A DNA stretch of 64,000 bases from Oscheius tipulae (lineage: Eukaryota > Nematoda > Chromadorea > Rhabditida > Rhabditidae). The notes below the pieces were generated by a model that was given only the letters and a program-made list of their open reading frames with translations, was not told the DNA's origin and ran no database searches. The stretch spans positions 1,054,001 through 1,118,000 of the forward strand of contig JASJZH010000001.1 in assembly GCA_037178975.1 (NCBI GenBank), given 5' to 3'. Position numbers and translations under genes: made by a program. This document shows, in pieces, positions 1-9,541 of this stretch (position 1 is the first letter of the stretch; each line of letters opens with the position of its first letter).

Positions 1-676
1 TCTTTGGCCAAATTATCCAATATAGTATACAGATCATCGGCTGAAAGTTCACTGATCTCTGCCTTGCTCCAAGCTTCCAGTTCAATGGGATGCAGATCCG
101 ATCCTTTGGGAGTATACTGTAAGGGTATAGAGATACTGGGACCAGTTAACATACTTTATAAAATGGCCTCAGATTTTTGTAGCATAGAATACTGGGTCCC
201 GAGGCCACTGCAATAGCTGGACTACTGTTCTGAACTTTTTCTTCCCCTGATCTCTCACAGAACCGACCTGTTCATTCTGGAAGGGAACCAAGGCGATGGG
301 TAGATCAGCCAGTCGACTCTCACTGACCAGAGACACGCCTTTAAAGACTTTCAAGCTGATATCGTACTTGCTGGCCATGTGGGCCACGATCAGCTTGACC
401 TCACCGTCATCGGAAATGAGGGAGAGGGCTGTGCAGGGAGTCGAAGAAATTACTTCTAAACGGGGTTTTGTGAGAGACAGAGAGACGAATTGAAACAAAG
501 AGGCGGGGGTACAGAGCAATATAAAGACAGAGAGATATGGAGACAGACACAGAGAAAGACATGGAACCAGAGATATAGAACGACTAAGAGATAGAGGGAG
601 ACAGAGAAACGGATTGGGACTCACTGGCTTTATCATCCTGAAGACTGGAAACCCATTTTCCACTGGTATGATCCAT
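1..676 (-). CDS. bbs-1: BBS1 (Bardet-Biedl syndrome 1 protein), 5' part; 3' end beyond window
   Basis: Exons on the minus strand: 676-625, 428-268, 229-155, 116-<1; reading phase is continuous across all junctions. The protein starts MDHTSGKW and continues with ISDDGEVKLIVAH, LKVFKGVSLVSES, AIAVASGPSILCYKNLRP and ELEAWSKAEISELS, which follow the N-terminal beta-propeller of BBS1 in order. BBS1 is a subunit of the BBSome, the coat complex that carries membrane proteins in and out of cilia. The first intron is largely CTGTCTCT-type repeat. The start ATG gives the short N-terminus before the W-L/V motif usual in this family. The C-terminal part lies left of position 1. The upstream gene on the same strand ends 233 bp away. 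Family assignment is strong; exon ends are inferred. Confidence 0.88.
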
Positions 677-909
677 TGTTTAGAGAGATTACCGGCAAAA
701 ACTGGATGAATGTAGCCTGAGAGTAACCATGGTAACGAGCGAATGCGCGCCCCGCTGTCACTTGGGTGAAAATAAGTAGAAAGACTCAGAAATATGGGAT
801 AGTAACAGTGACCTTGTCGTGTCATTCAATCCAAATTCACAGACTGTTAGATTGACATATACCACAGAAGTTTAGTAGCCCCCAGTGACATACCAAGCCC
901 TCAGAACAT

Positions 910-1832
910 TTATTTCATCTTCGAAACAATTTCTCCCCTCCTTGCCCTCTCTGTCAAGATCTGCTCGTCCAGCAGTTCCATTTCCTTCCGGTGTCGCTCC
1001 GCGGCAAATTGTCTTCTTTGCTCCAAAAGGGCCAGTTCCGCTTCGAAAAGTGCCGCCTGCCTGTCACCGTCTGTACTTTCCAGTTTTCGTTTCTTCTCTC
1101 TAATTACTTGACTTATAGCTTAGAAACTAGTGTGCTTACCTTGGTGGGTCGACCGGCACCAATGGTATGGTCATTGGCAGTTCTACAGACTCCGTCTTGG
1201 GAACTACTATCTGTGGCGACTCGATATGGTGAGAGGAGGTTGAGGCATCGTCGTGAGACAGATCAGCGGCCGATTCGTCGTTCAGTAATTCGTGGAGAGG
1301 TGTCTTACTGGCTTCTTCAGCCAGAACTGCCGCTAGTTTCTTGACGTAGGACTTGTGGAAAATGTTCCGGCCATTGGTTTTGGTCTGAAAGATGTCTGTC
1401 TCTGTCTCTGTCACTGTCACTAAACCAACCGTCCGGTTCAGGTAGCTATTAGCATATTTCTTCAGATCATTGATCCTCTGCTTGACATGAGCCGAGGTTC
1501 GTAGCACCCCACTGATATCTGTCAACATGGCAGCCCATTCCCTCGAGAAAAATTCCTAAATAACCAAGCTAAACCCCGAAGAGAACTGTATTACTTGTTG
1601 GGTATCGCTACTATTTGACATGAGCCCAAACCGGGAATGGTACTGGTCCCTGTTATCGATGTACAAGCTCACAAGAAGCTCGTTTTCTGCTTCTGAAACA
1701 GAAAGATTGGTTGAAAGCTCAAAAAGTACCTGTGAACTTGGGCATCCGCTTGACTGGAAAATCTTGAATTGGGAAAGAGTCATGCACTGTAGGCTCTGGC
1801 TCCAAAGATTCTTCTTTTATAGAAACTTCCAT
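910..1832 (-). CDS. Myb/SANT-like (zeste/MSANTD-type) DNA-binding protein
   Basis: Exons 1832-1730, 1692-1595, 1555-1140 and 1060-910 join in phase to about 255 aa. Residues ~32-95 read KFTEAENELLVSLY ... REWAAMLTDISGVLRTSAHV followed by a K-Q-R-I-x-D-L-K-K-Y helix: the three-helix Myb/SANT-like fold of zeste/MSANTD proteins, with the expected tryptophan and basic recognition helix. The C-terminus (exon 4) is a charged coiled coil rich in E, R and Q, as in the oligomerisation end of such factors. It is probably a nuclear sequence-specific DNA-binding protein. Bases 1385-1429 inside exon 3 (45 nt, GT...TTTCAG, full of the gtgaca/gacag repeat) may be a fourth intron that happens to keep frame. 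Same strand as bbs-1, 233 bp upstream, so co-transcription is possible. Confidence 0.75.
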
Positions 1833-2066
1833 GCTGGATGGAAAAATCAGAGTGGTCAAAATCGATATGCGGTGGTTTATTTGCTGCCCGGGTGGCGTTG
1901 GACGGGCGGTCGATATTAGCGCGAGAGGGCGTCGGGCCGAGGCTGTTGACCCCGGGGGTCGGGACAAATAGAGAGAGAGACAGAGAGACAACTATGGTAG
2001 TTACGGTTATTTTAGGGAACAAACTATTTTGTAACGAGTTTTCCTCAATTATCGTCAAAAAAGCAG

Positions 2067-2073
2067 TATATAA
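2067..2073 (+). promoter_or_regulatory. TATA box
   Basis: TATATAA lies 57-63 bp upstream of the ATG at 2130, the spacing expected for a short 5' UTR. It supports a compact, strongly expressed downstream gene. Confidence 0.6.
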
Positions 2074-2129
2074 CCAAGGAGACCCAAAACATCCAAGTCC
2101 TTTGGCACATCCCAAGAACCCTCTCAACC

Positions 2130-2318
2130 ATGAAGTTCATCGCACTTCTGCTTCTGGTCGCTCTGGCCATAGTGTCTTCCAGGCTGGCAAGGGCACCCAA
2201 CCTGCTCTCACGGCTCCCCCGGCCACTAACCCTTCAGCCACGGCGGCCCCTACCGCTGCTCTTACGACCGCTGGTGGCTCTCAGGCGGAGATTGCCAGCC
2301 CCAACAGCGCCTTTTTGA
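2130..2318 (+). CDS. Small secreted peptide with signal sequence (frame uncertain after residue ~17)
   Basis: The ORF opens with MKFIALLLLVALAIVSS, a textbook signal peptide, after a TATA box at 2067. The rest in this frame is Arg/Leu/Pro-rich and looks unnatural. The +1 frame from about 2178 to the stop at 2335 encodes an Ala/Thr/Pro/Ser-rich tail (QAGKGTQPALTAPPATNPS...), which looks more like a secreted linker peptide and ends exactly at a TGA overlapping an AATAAA signal. No intron of acceptable length can join the two. Either a one-base indel has broken the gene, or the sequence has an error here. No family recognised. Confidence 0.5.
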   Translation: MKFIALLLLVALAIVSSRLARAPNLLSRLPRPLTLQPRRPLPLLLRPLVALRRRLPAPTAPF

Positions 2319-2335
2319 TCACCCGTATGATCTGA

Positions 2336-3207
2336 ATAAAAGGATCACTGTGGTTTTTAGAGTGTTCTTGTAGGCAGGACGCATGCTTTTGAAATTGTTT
2401 TGACTCATCACCTACAATGGGTCTCAACATATATAAGACTTGGTCGATAGTCAAATGGTCATCGGTAAGGCAAACAGTTGCTTGTGAGGATTGAGCCAAG
2501 AACAAGGAAATCCGACAAGGATCGACCAATAGAGGGAACATTCATTTTCATAAAAAGTTGTTGGTGCTCTTTAAAAAATACAGACTCTTGATTCAACCAC
2601 AAAACTTTACCAGTTCCTTCGCATTCCATTATGAAATACCGAGCTTTGCCTATACTTCGGCAAAGCTCGATAATTGTCTTACGTTGTTCGGTATCACGGC
2701 ACGGTCGTTTCGCCTACATATCAAGTTGAAAAAAAGTCCATGTAAGGGATCTGAAATTTGAGCATTAGAGTTGTCAAAAAGGTAAAGTATTGGAGAGCTT
2801 AGGAATGAAAAGTTTTCAGGACGGCTGTTGCTGTAGAGAAAACAATTTTTTCGGGCTAGGTGGACGGTCTGACTGGCAGTTGAAGGAATGAGTGAAGACT
2901 TCTGTCGGCGTCAGTCGAAAAATTTGGACAGTGAGGCAGAGAGACAGAGAGGTAGTGAGACAGTGAGAAAGAGACTGCCTCTGTCTCTCTATTTCTCTAC
3001 GGTAGCTCAATCGAGTCTATTGCTTTTATTTAAAGTTTCTGAATTACTCTCTTGAAAAAGTTACCCCAATTACGAAGCAAAAACTTTGTTTTATAACTTC
3101 AAATAAACGAAAGGCAACAAATCGCTTTCCACTGGAAGTCTACTGACTGGTTCCGACTACTGGCAAAAAGTTTGTCTCTCACGTTCTCTCATCTAGTAGT
3201 CTTCCAG
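2336..3207. other. Intergenic, no gene seen
   Basis: AATAAA for the upstream gene overlaps the start. A perfect 10-bp-arm hairpin (gagctttgcc/ggcaaagctc) lies at 2641-2668. A GACAGAGA-type repeat tract occupies roughly 2930-2990. Nothing convincing as coding. Confidence 0.4.
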
Positions 3208-4359
3208 ATGACAAAGGACGGAAGGGTCGTCTTGGTCAAGGACACGCCAGAGTTCAAGCAGAAGATGAGAGCCCCGGGAAGGAAGCCACCCAAGTCTGGA
3301 CAGCCAGCCGACCGGAAGACCAAGAGGAAGAAGACATCAACTGGCCAGCACAAGCAGTGGACCTCGCTTCACAAGAAGCTGCTAGTGGCTGCACCTGGAC
3401 AGCAGCGCAGCGAAGATGCCAAGAAGATTGTACAGAATCAGAAAGTCGGAATGACGTCGGTCCAAATACCATCCGAAATACAAAAGAAGAAGAGAAGGAC
3501 CGAGGAGACACACAAGGCAGGCTTCTCTGTCTCTATCTCCCCTATATTTCAGCGCCTACCTGAAGCACCCGTCTCGAAGAAAGACAAGCCATCGGACCTG
3601 CTGATCAAGACGGCCAAGGAGTGCGAAAGTAATAAAGTGGTCGAGGAACTCTCGCCTGTAGTTGTCCAGAATCTGAAGGTCACCCCGGCTCCTCCTCAGC
3701 CGGGAGTCAACCCGGTCCCGAAGACCCCCGCCACTCCGATGGTGGCCTCTGGACCTCAGACTGCCCCGACTGCTCCCGGACTCAAGATGGCGGCTGCAGC
3801 TACTCCTGTATTTGTTCCTGGAGGTTCTACTCCTACGGGACCACCTTCCGGAGGAGGAGGCCCCAGGGATCGTCATCAGATGCGAAGCGACGACTGTGCG
3901 GCTGTTCAGCTGCCGAAAACGGCTCCCCTTCAGACTGGACTCCTGGAAAAATCTGGTCCCCTCAGGTCGGCCCAGCTCCCAGTTCCTCAGCAGCAGCAGA
4001 AGAGAAACCAGCTGAACGTGGACGAGGTGTTGCGTCTCGGGGCCGTGATCGACAGATACGGCTGTCCGCCACACAAGAAGATTGCTTTCGACTGGCTGGC
4101 CAAGAATCGTTCTCGACTCGTCCACCACTTCAAAGCGGCCTCGGAGCATCTGCAAGCGGCTCTTGGCGATGTGCAGTGTGATCGTCAGCTGGCTGCCAAC
4201 GCCGTCAAGGAACTGTATCGTTGTGGAATGCTGACAGCGGAGGAATGTTCCAGTCTGGTCAAGATTATCGACTCGCTCCGTCCGCCGATCACCATCGGAC
4301 AGATTGCCTTCCTGGTCCATGAGACGGCCGTCTACTACAAGAAGAACAGTCTGCAGTAG
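3208..4359 (+). CDS. Unrecognised basic, proline-rich protein with conserved-looking helical C-terminus
   Basis: The ATG at 3208 directly follows tcttccag, so it is probably a spliced-leader acceptor or an intron end; upstream in-frame codons look non-coding. The ORF gives 383 aa, or 371 if 3517-3552 (GC...TTTCAG, 36 nt, repeat-like pyrimidine tract) is a GC-AG intron. Residues 1-110 are Lys/Arg-rich with NLS-like stretches such as DRKTKRKK and QKKKRRTEE. The middle is Pro/Thr/Gly-rich. The last ~110 residues (NVDEVLRLGAVIDRYGC ... LVHETAVYYKKNSLQ) are predicted helical with well-spaced hydrophobics and several cysteines and histidines. It is probably nuclear, from composition alone. I do not recognise the family. 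Confidence 0.65.
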   Translation: MTKDGRVVLVKDTPEFKQKMRAPGRKPPKSGQPADRKTKRKKTSTGQHKQWTSLHKKLLVAAPGQQRSEDAKKIVQNQKVGMTSVQIPSEIQKKKRRTEETHKAGFSVSISPIFQRLPEAPVSKKDKPSDLLIKTAKECESNKVVEELSPVVVQNLKVTPAPPQPGVNPVPKTPATPMVASGPQTAPTAPGLKMAAAATPVFVPGGSTPTGPPSGGGGPRDRHQMRSDDCAAVQLPKTAPLQTGLLEKSGPLRSAQLPVPQQQQKRNQLNVDEVLRLGAVIDRYGCPPHKKIAFDWLAKNRSRLVHHFKAASEHLQAALGDVQCDRQLAANAVKELYRCGMLTAEECSSLVKIIDSLRPPITIGQIAFLVHETAVYYKKNSLQ

Positions 4360-4486
4360 CAGAAGTGGTAAAGAAGGTATAAGGGTGGTATAAAGAGACC
4401 AAAATCTCCTTCTTGTAGAGATTTAGACATAGCCGTTAATATTTTTAATTTTTCTGAAACACTGTTGCTAGTACTATCTCACTGAA

Positions 4487-4743
4487 TTAAAGTTTAGGGG
4501 CTTTAAGAGTCATATCGCACACCGGTAATAACAAAACCATCTTGCAAGAACTGACTGTTAAAGCAGATGATGGATTAGCTGTAGTACTACAATAGTCTGT
4601 TTTAATGATGTATCCTGTGCAACCGGACAGCATTAAAACACTGTCCACTTCCCTGAGAGTGATTGAAACTTGTTCCACTGGAGGAAAGCATTCCTCATCA
4701 TCGTCGGCTACCAAAGGTGGGATAGGGCAGTTATCACATATAT
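4487..4743 (-). CDS. Last exon of a Cys-rich secreted protein, nematode C6/DUF281-like
   Basis: A TTTCAG acceptor at 4744-4749 opens an exon encoding ICDNCPIPPLVADDDEE, then CFPPVEQVSITL, a GCTGYIIKT segment, and SALTVSSC near the end, stopping at 4487. Cysteine spacing and the G-C-T-G-Y core resemble nematode-expanded C6-type extracellular domains; this is a resemblance, not a firm match. About 85 aa are visible. The first exon with a signal peptide was not found; an ATG at 5015 with a phase-1 donor at about 4994 fits the phase but has a poor leader. An ordinary spurious ORF cannot be fully excluded. Confidence 0.4.
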
Positions 4744-5039
4744 CTGAAACCCTCGTGGATACCAGAAGAACTCGCTCGGAGAAAGTACATTATCATTTAA
4801 CCAAAAACGAGAAATGAGCGAGAGCCTGAAGCTACACGCAGCAAAAGAGCAAGATAAAGGGAAACAGAAAAACCAGACCCTTCAAAAAAAATACAAATCA
4901 GAAAGGGTGGGAATGGGCGCGAAAGGCACCCAGTAAATCTGGAAAAAAACGAACGTTTTGGTGTAATGTTTATAGCTATATGCTTTGCATTACGGCAAGA
5001 ACAGGTCAAGAACATTGGGTTCAGAGTGTGAAAACATAG

Positions 5040-8000
5040 CTAATATGAGGTTGTGAGAGTTAGAATGCCTTCTTGAGAAACGGATGCGACAATACGTTCA
5101 AAGTCAGTCTTTTTTCTTTTTTCACATAGTATGGTTACACAGTAGTTTCCGCTCGGAGAAAAGCCGGATTTTTCAACGTCTTTCAAGACACAACCTATTG
5201 CAGCCGTTTTCACCTTTTCAAAGTACTCCTTCTTCGCGTCGGTGAATCTCTCTTCAGTGACAGTTTGAATAGGCAGCACCTAGAATATGCCTATTATGCT
5301 AAGACTGCGAAAAGCATTACCTTCTCCTGGTTACCGTGTTTCACGATGTGATGTACTGCGCTCGCTTCATCACGGAAATAGCATAGGTCTTTTTGAATTT
5401 TGTGCAGCACCTGTTGTTTTAATTCTTGCGAGCTTCCGAGATATGCAATTCTGGAGCCAAGAGTAATGCCTGCAAATTAAACCACTTTGACCGAATAAGA
5501 ATGTTCAAGACTTAGATACGTACTTTTTGCGGTCTAAAAGACTTAGCAACAAAAAAAAACTTAGCGTAAAATTTAGCTAATACATTTTTATAGGTGAAGG
5601 CGTTCCTAAAAAAGAGTTGGGCAGCCTCGGAATATAGCTCCGCGATCTAGACCCTCAGGAAGCACCCGCATGACTATGTCATCGAAGGATCAAAATTGAT
5701 TGATTCGGGCAAAAACTTTTCCTTTAACTTTTTTTTTAGCTATGACGAAAATTACTATGTTTCTCACCTTTGCAATGACCTGCGAGCTCAATAAACTTCT
5801 CGAGAATGACGTCTGGCTTCATCATATATTCGTCGTTCACTTTTGCCAAAAATGAGTTTTTATCTGTAAGCAAAATTGTCAGAGCAATAAAATGACTTAC
5901 CAATCCATTTGATTGCAATAAGTTTCTCGTCATTTTCTGATGTTATCCTGTAGCACGCGACGATGCCTGTGTTTTTCCAAACGTAGGCTTTTCTGAAACG
6001 ATGTAACCGTAGTTTTGACACCGTTTGTAGTTTTTGTCGGGAACACGACTCTCAGCTAAGTGTAGGTGGAATTACGATTTACACGCTTTTACAAAGCATT
6101 AAACAACTCGGTGCTACTTTTCAGGAAGAATCCAAGGTAAAGTATCTCCCAACTTCAAGCAATACTACTGGCCGGTACTACCCCAGAGACTAAGCAACGG
6201 GATTTGAAGATTAAAAAAAGAGTTAGAACTTTCTAGCCTTTTTTCGTTCTAGAAACGCCATTACTTTGTAGCAAGATAATACCAACTTACCAACCTTCGA
6301 GAAGGATAGCCATAATTGGTTTGAGTTTTTAATGCTAAGTCAATACTAAGGGGCGGCGAAGCCGTCGTAGACGACTGATTGCTTTGAAAACTAGTCATAA
6401 GAGAGTGCTATAGCTCGTGCCAAACCTTCATGCTGCGTATTTTTAGTTACGCGAAATTGCGTACAAAATTTGAACGGAATTCGATGCAAAAAAGCTTACA
6501 AGCCTGGTTTGCATAATCTTTTCTAGGACTACGAATTGTGAGTTAGGGCCGTAGAAACTTACAGAGTTGACATTGCTTCAATGTCCGAGTTACTGCCTGC
6601 GCTAAAAAGTGAAAAATTAGCTGCATAAAATCTACATACATTTCAACAGCCTTTCCTCTGTTTCTTACTTTTTTGCCAATTCCTTCCAATTTCTTCACGC
6701 ACTCAGTCGGATTATTAATCTCGGCGTCACTAATTTTGAGCTTCGGTGGAAAGTCTTCTGCACCTTTTTTCATAGCTAATCTTATCAGGCCAAGGTTGAG
6801 TAGTGCCAATTTTTCTGACTCGAAAGTAAGGGAAGGAGCAGTATCTGCAAGTGGGAGGTGAGAGATGTGATTTGCAGTGGATCTTACTCCCCATTCCCTT
6901 GTTCCGTCCTTGTGGAGGTTGTCTCTGTTTAAGTTTTGCTTTGTGCAGATCGTCGGGAAGTTCAGCAATGTCTTTTTCAGTGGGCGCTAAATTTAGTTCA
7001 CCCCCTGCAATGAGCCTAGTGTAATCTTCGTCCGAAAAACGAATTTCTTGACGGTCAGCTAGTTCTTTGCCATCTTCATAACTTCCTTCAACATCTTTCT
7101 TTTTCCCTCTTTCCTCTCTCAGCCTTTGTAAGTCTGAAAAAGGTTATGCATAGCCTCTATCAAAAAATTACTCTTTTTACTGACATACTTGACTAAGAAC
7201 TCCACTAAATTGCACGTTACTTCGTATGCTGTATTGCATACAACATTGGCAAGTTTAACAATATGTGCGATCATACCATCCCTTTGCTTGAGGGTATTTA
7301 GTGCGGTCACGACTGCTTTCATTCTTGTGATATCGGTAAATTTCATGTGCTGAAAAAGCTATTAATGGACAAAGGTCAACTACCTTTTCTGAGAACACTT
7401 TGACACCGTAGCATTCGAAATTGCCCAGTTCAAAGTTAGTTCCTATTATGTCTTTCAAATTAGACTCGTACTCCATGCGTTTTTTTTTGTAGTCCCCCAC
7501 ACTCCAAACGCTCCTCAACTTTTCGAGAAATGCTGTTTCCATTAGACAGTCTGTATATTTTATAGATTATTAAATGGTACCATTCGTCCTTACTTGCTGT
7601 TTGAGCATCGTCATCGCTCTTCCGTCGTTCAATAAAGGTGACTATCACATTTTGAATTAACTGAAGAAGGAAGAAGAAGTGAAATCTGTATTCGTCAGCA
7701 GAAAATTTGAAGACTACATGTCCCAGATCATTGCTTGTCAGTGGATCATCCCTCTTTCTCTTTTTGTTCTTGCTTTTTGATTTCTTGCTTTGTTTCTCTT
7801 TGGTTTGGTTTATTTGTTCAGGAAGCATAACTTTATTTAGAATTGCAACAGCTTCTTTTTCCTAAAAAAAGGTTGTTGCATTAAAAAAGTTGAAATTAAC
7901 CTTTATAAATAACTTTTTGCACTCCTCCTCAATAGCTTCAAAGGCTGTCTCCTTCGGGCGCAGCTTTCCTAAAGTAAATTACTGATCCAACAAAAATGCA

Positions 8001-8044
8001 TACTTACCGATCCATCGTAGTTCACTAGGCCATTCACGTATCAT
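5040..8044 (-). CDS. Unrecognised 12-exon gene, Lys-rich near N-terminus
   Basis: Exons 8044-8008, 7968-7901, 7861-7594, 7550-7384, 7349-7189, 7123-6888, 6844-6640, 6601-6563, 5992-5901, 5863-5768, 5469-5321 and 5279-5040. All eleven junctions keep phase, giving 585 aa from MIREWPSELRW to LTLTTSY; that chain is the main evidence the gene is real. A basic cluster (KKSKSKNKKRKRDD, ~residues 62-75) suggests nuclear entry. The remainder is mixed alpha/beta without a motif I know; the last ~80 residues (ERFTDAKKEYFEKVKTAA ... NYCVTILCEKRKK) look like a compact domain. Introns are AT-rich and lack the GACAGAGA repeat seen in most neighbours. The exon 6 acceptor (AAG) is non-standard. Intron 8 is 570 nt. 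Confidence 0.72.
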
Positions 8045-8126
8045 CGTGGTGGCAGGGTAGAAAAAATTCTCTCTTATCTCGTTTTAAGAAAGGGCCTCAT
8101 CTTAGCCTAGGACGATAAGACTTTTA

Positions 8127-8240
8127 ATGGAGAAGAAGAGTTTCAATGCTCGCAAGGTGAATATGAATCATGCCCTCAAAGCTTCAAAGTTCGATCTTAA
8201 TAAGGCAAGCTTTGCTAAGGCTTTCCCGGGGCTCAAGTAA
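8127..8240 (+). CDS. Possible 37-aa basic peptide
   Basis: ATG to TAA encodes MEKKSFNARKVNMNH then a Lys/Ala-rich tail ending in FAKAFPGLK. It lies 83 bp upstream of the divergently transcribed 12-exon gene, just before the foldback element. An acceptor-like cttag precedes it. No conservation evidence; it may be chance. Confidence 0.2.
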   Translation: MEKKSFNARKVNMNHALKASKFDLNKASFAKAFPGLK

Positions 8241-8272
8241 AAGTACTGGTCTGCTAACTATTTAGAAAGGAA

Positions 8273-8720
8273 AGTCATGCACTTTGCTTTGACATTTTTC
8301 AAGCTTTTTCCTCGCTGAGAGACATCACTGGAGTTTTTTTAATGGGTGCACGGCGGAACGCTTTTTCGAATTTTAAGTTTGGGCGGAAATTCAAAAATTT
8401 TCAGATTTGATTTCTTTCTGCATTTTTTGGTGCTTTACACACATTTTCTCGGTTTTTTTAATCGATTCGCCATCAAGTTCTACCCTAGATCAGTCGACTT
8501 TGATCAAAAAACTACCACGAAAAATGGAGGAAATCGACAAAACGCTGTCTTTTTATTCTAGGGTAGAATTCGTCGGGAAATGATTAAACACTTAAAAACC
8601 GAGAACATGTGTGTTTTGAAAAAGCGTTCCGCAGTGCACCCATTAAAAACCCTCATTGATGTCTCTCAGCGAGGAAAAAGCTTGACAATTATCATATCAT
8701 AGCAAAATGCATGCATGACT
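8273..8720. repeat. Foldback / MITE-like imperfect palindrome (~450 bp)
   Basis: The outer arms (gtcatgca...ttgct at 8273 on, and its reverse complement ending near 8720) contain the shared block caagctttttcctcgctgag at about 8299 and, inverted, near 8680. Further in, aatgggtgcac matches inverted at 8341 and 8640. Inner arms near 8440-8490 (ttctcggttttt ... ttctaccctaga) match inverted near 8555-8610. The whole segment can fold on itself. ORFs in it are by-products of the palindrome. It resembles a non-autonomous foldback transposon; no target-site duplication was identified. Confidence 0.7.
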
Positions 8721-8835
8721 CTCCTTGGACAAGCCAGAAGAAAAATTTCTTCACATCGTTTGATAACAGGTGTAATCAGCTCCCCCCTCTTCGCTATGGT
8801 TCTTCTATCCAAACTGCCAAATATTTTTTTCGAGG

Positions 8836-9136
8836 GAGAGCTTTGACTCTGGATTGGGAAGCTCTCCCTCGGACAGATATCTGACTCATGATCGGAATTC
8901 TGCTCAACTATCGTCCGCCGACATCTCAGACGACTCATTCCTTCTCTCCTGTCTATCCGAAAATGAGCGAGACGCTATCCTATACAAACTTGATTCATCT
9001 ACGTTTAACAAGCTGCGTCGAACTGAGCACGAGCTCTGCCACGTCTTCACTACAGGAAGATGGCGCTATCCAGTTAGGCAGCCTCTCTATCAACTGGAAC
9101 TTACAGAGGAAAAGGTGAAAAAGTATTTATTAGAAT
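8836..9136 (+). pseudogene. Truncated third copy of the palindrome gene (exon 1 fragment)
   Basis: This 301-bp block is the same as 13781-14081 of the right palindrome arm by eye, covering residues from about SFDSGLGSSPSD to VKKYLLE, and stops abruptly at both ends. The ATG, promoter and all later exons are absent. The left junction creates a perfect 13-bp-arm hairpin (cgagggagagctt / aagctctccctcg, 8831-8871), a sign of template switching at a short inverted homology. Lack of visible mismatches implies a very recent copy or gene conversion. Confidence 0.85.
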
Positions 9137-9541
9137 TGCACGCAGATTTAAGATCTCGAGAAGAATATCGAGCGGCGAAGACTGGTAGGCAAGGAAGAGG
9201 GAATTGAGGTCGAAATAGCCTGGGCTGTTCTGTTCTCTACAAATCGGCCAAGGATGAGGATGCCCTGATGGCCGAACTTGGAAAGGAGCGTCCTCACTGG
9301 TTCTTCAGGTATGCCTACGCCGCTTGTAACTGGACCTTTTTTTTTTTAGATAAGGATTACTAGTGACAGTGACTAACCACCCATTATCCAGGATTACGGA
9401 GTGATGAGGTGCCTGCTCCCGACTCCCAAAGAACTGAAGAAGAACAAGAAAAGGATGAGGATGACTGTCGACCTGATCTCCGACTTCGACGAGACCCCCT
9501 GGGAGGGAACAATCCGTCTGAAGAAGAAGGACCTCAAGTAG
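9137..9541 (+). pseudogene. Fragment of an unrecognised gene fused to the truncated copy
   Basis: Two stretches look like former exons. One, about 9210-9308, reads SVLYKSAKDEDALMAELGK then ERPHWFFR and a gtatgc donor. The other, 9391-9541, begins after an atccag acceptor and reads DYGVMRCLLPTPKELKKNKK then MTVDLISDFDETPWEG and stops. The phases do not join cleanly (a TAA appears at the junction) and an in-frame stop precedes the first at 9205. I read it as a decayed 3' end of another gene; function unknown. Confidence 0.4.

Noticed and set aside
1838..2335. 165-aa plus-strand ORF through 1838-2335
   Set aside because: Its first half is antisense to exon 1 of the SANT gene and crosses the TATA box; only the part after ~2178 may be real, as the alternative frame of the 2130 gene.
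8346..8561. 71-aa ORF inside the foldback element
   Set aside because: Lies within self-complementary DNA, has biased Phe-rich composition and no splice or promoter context.
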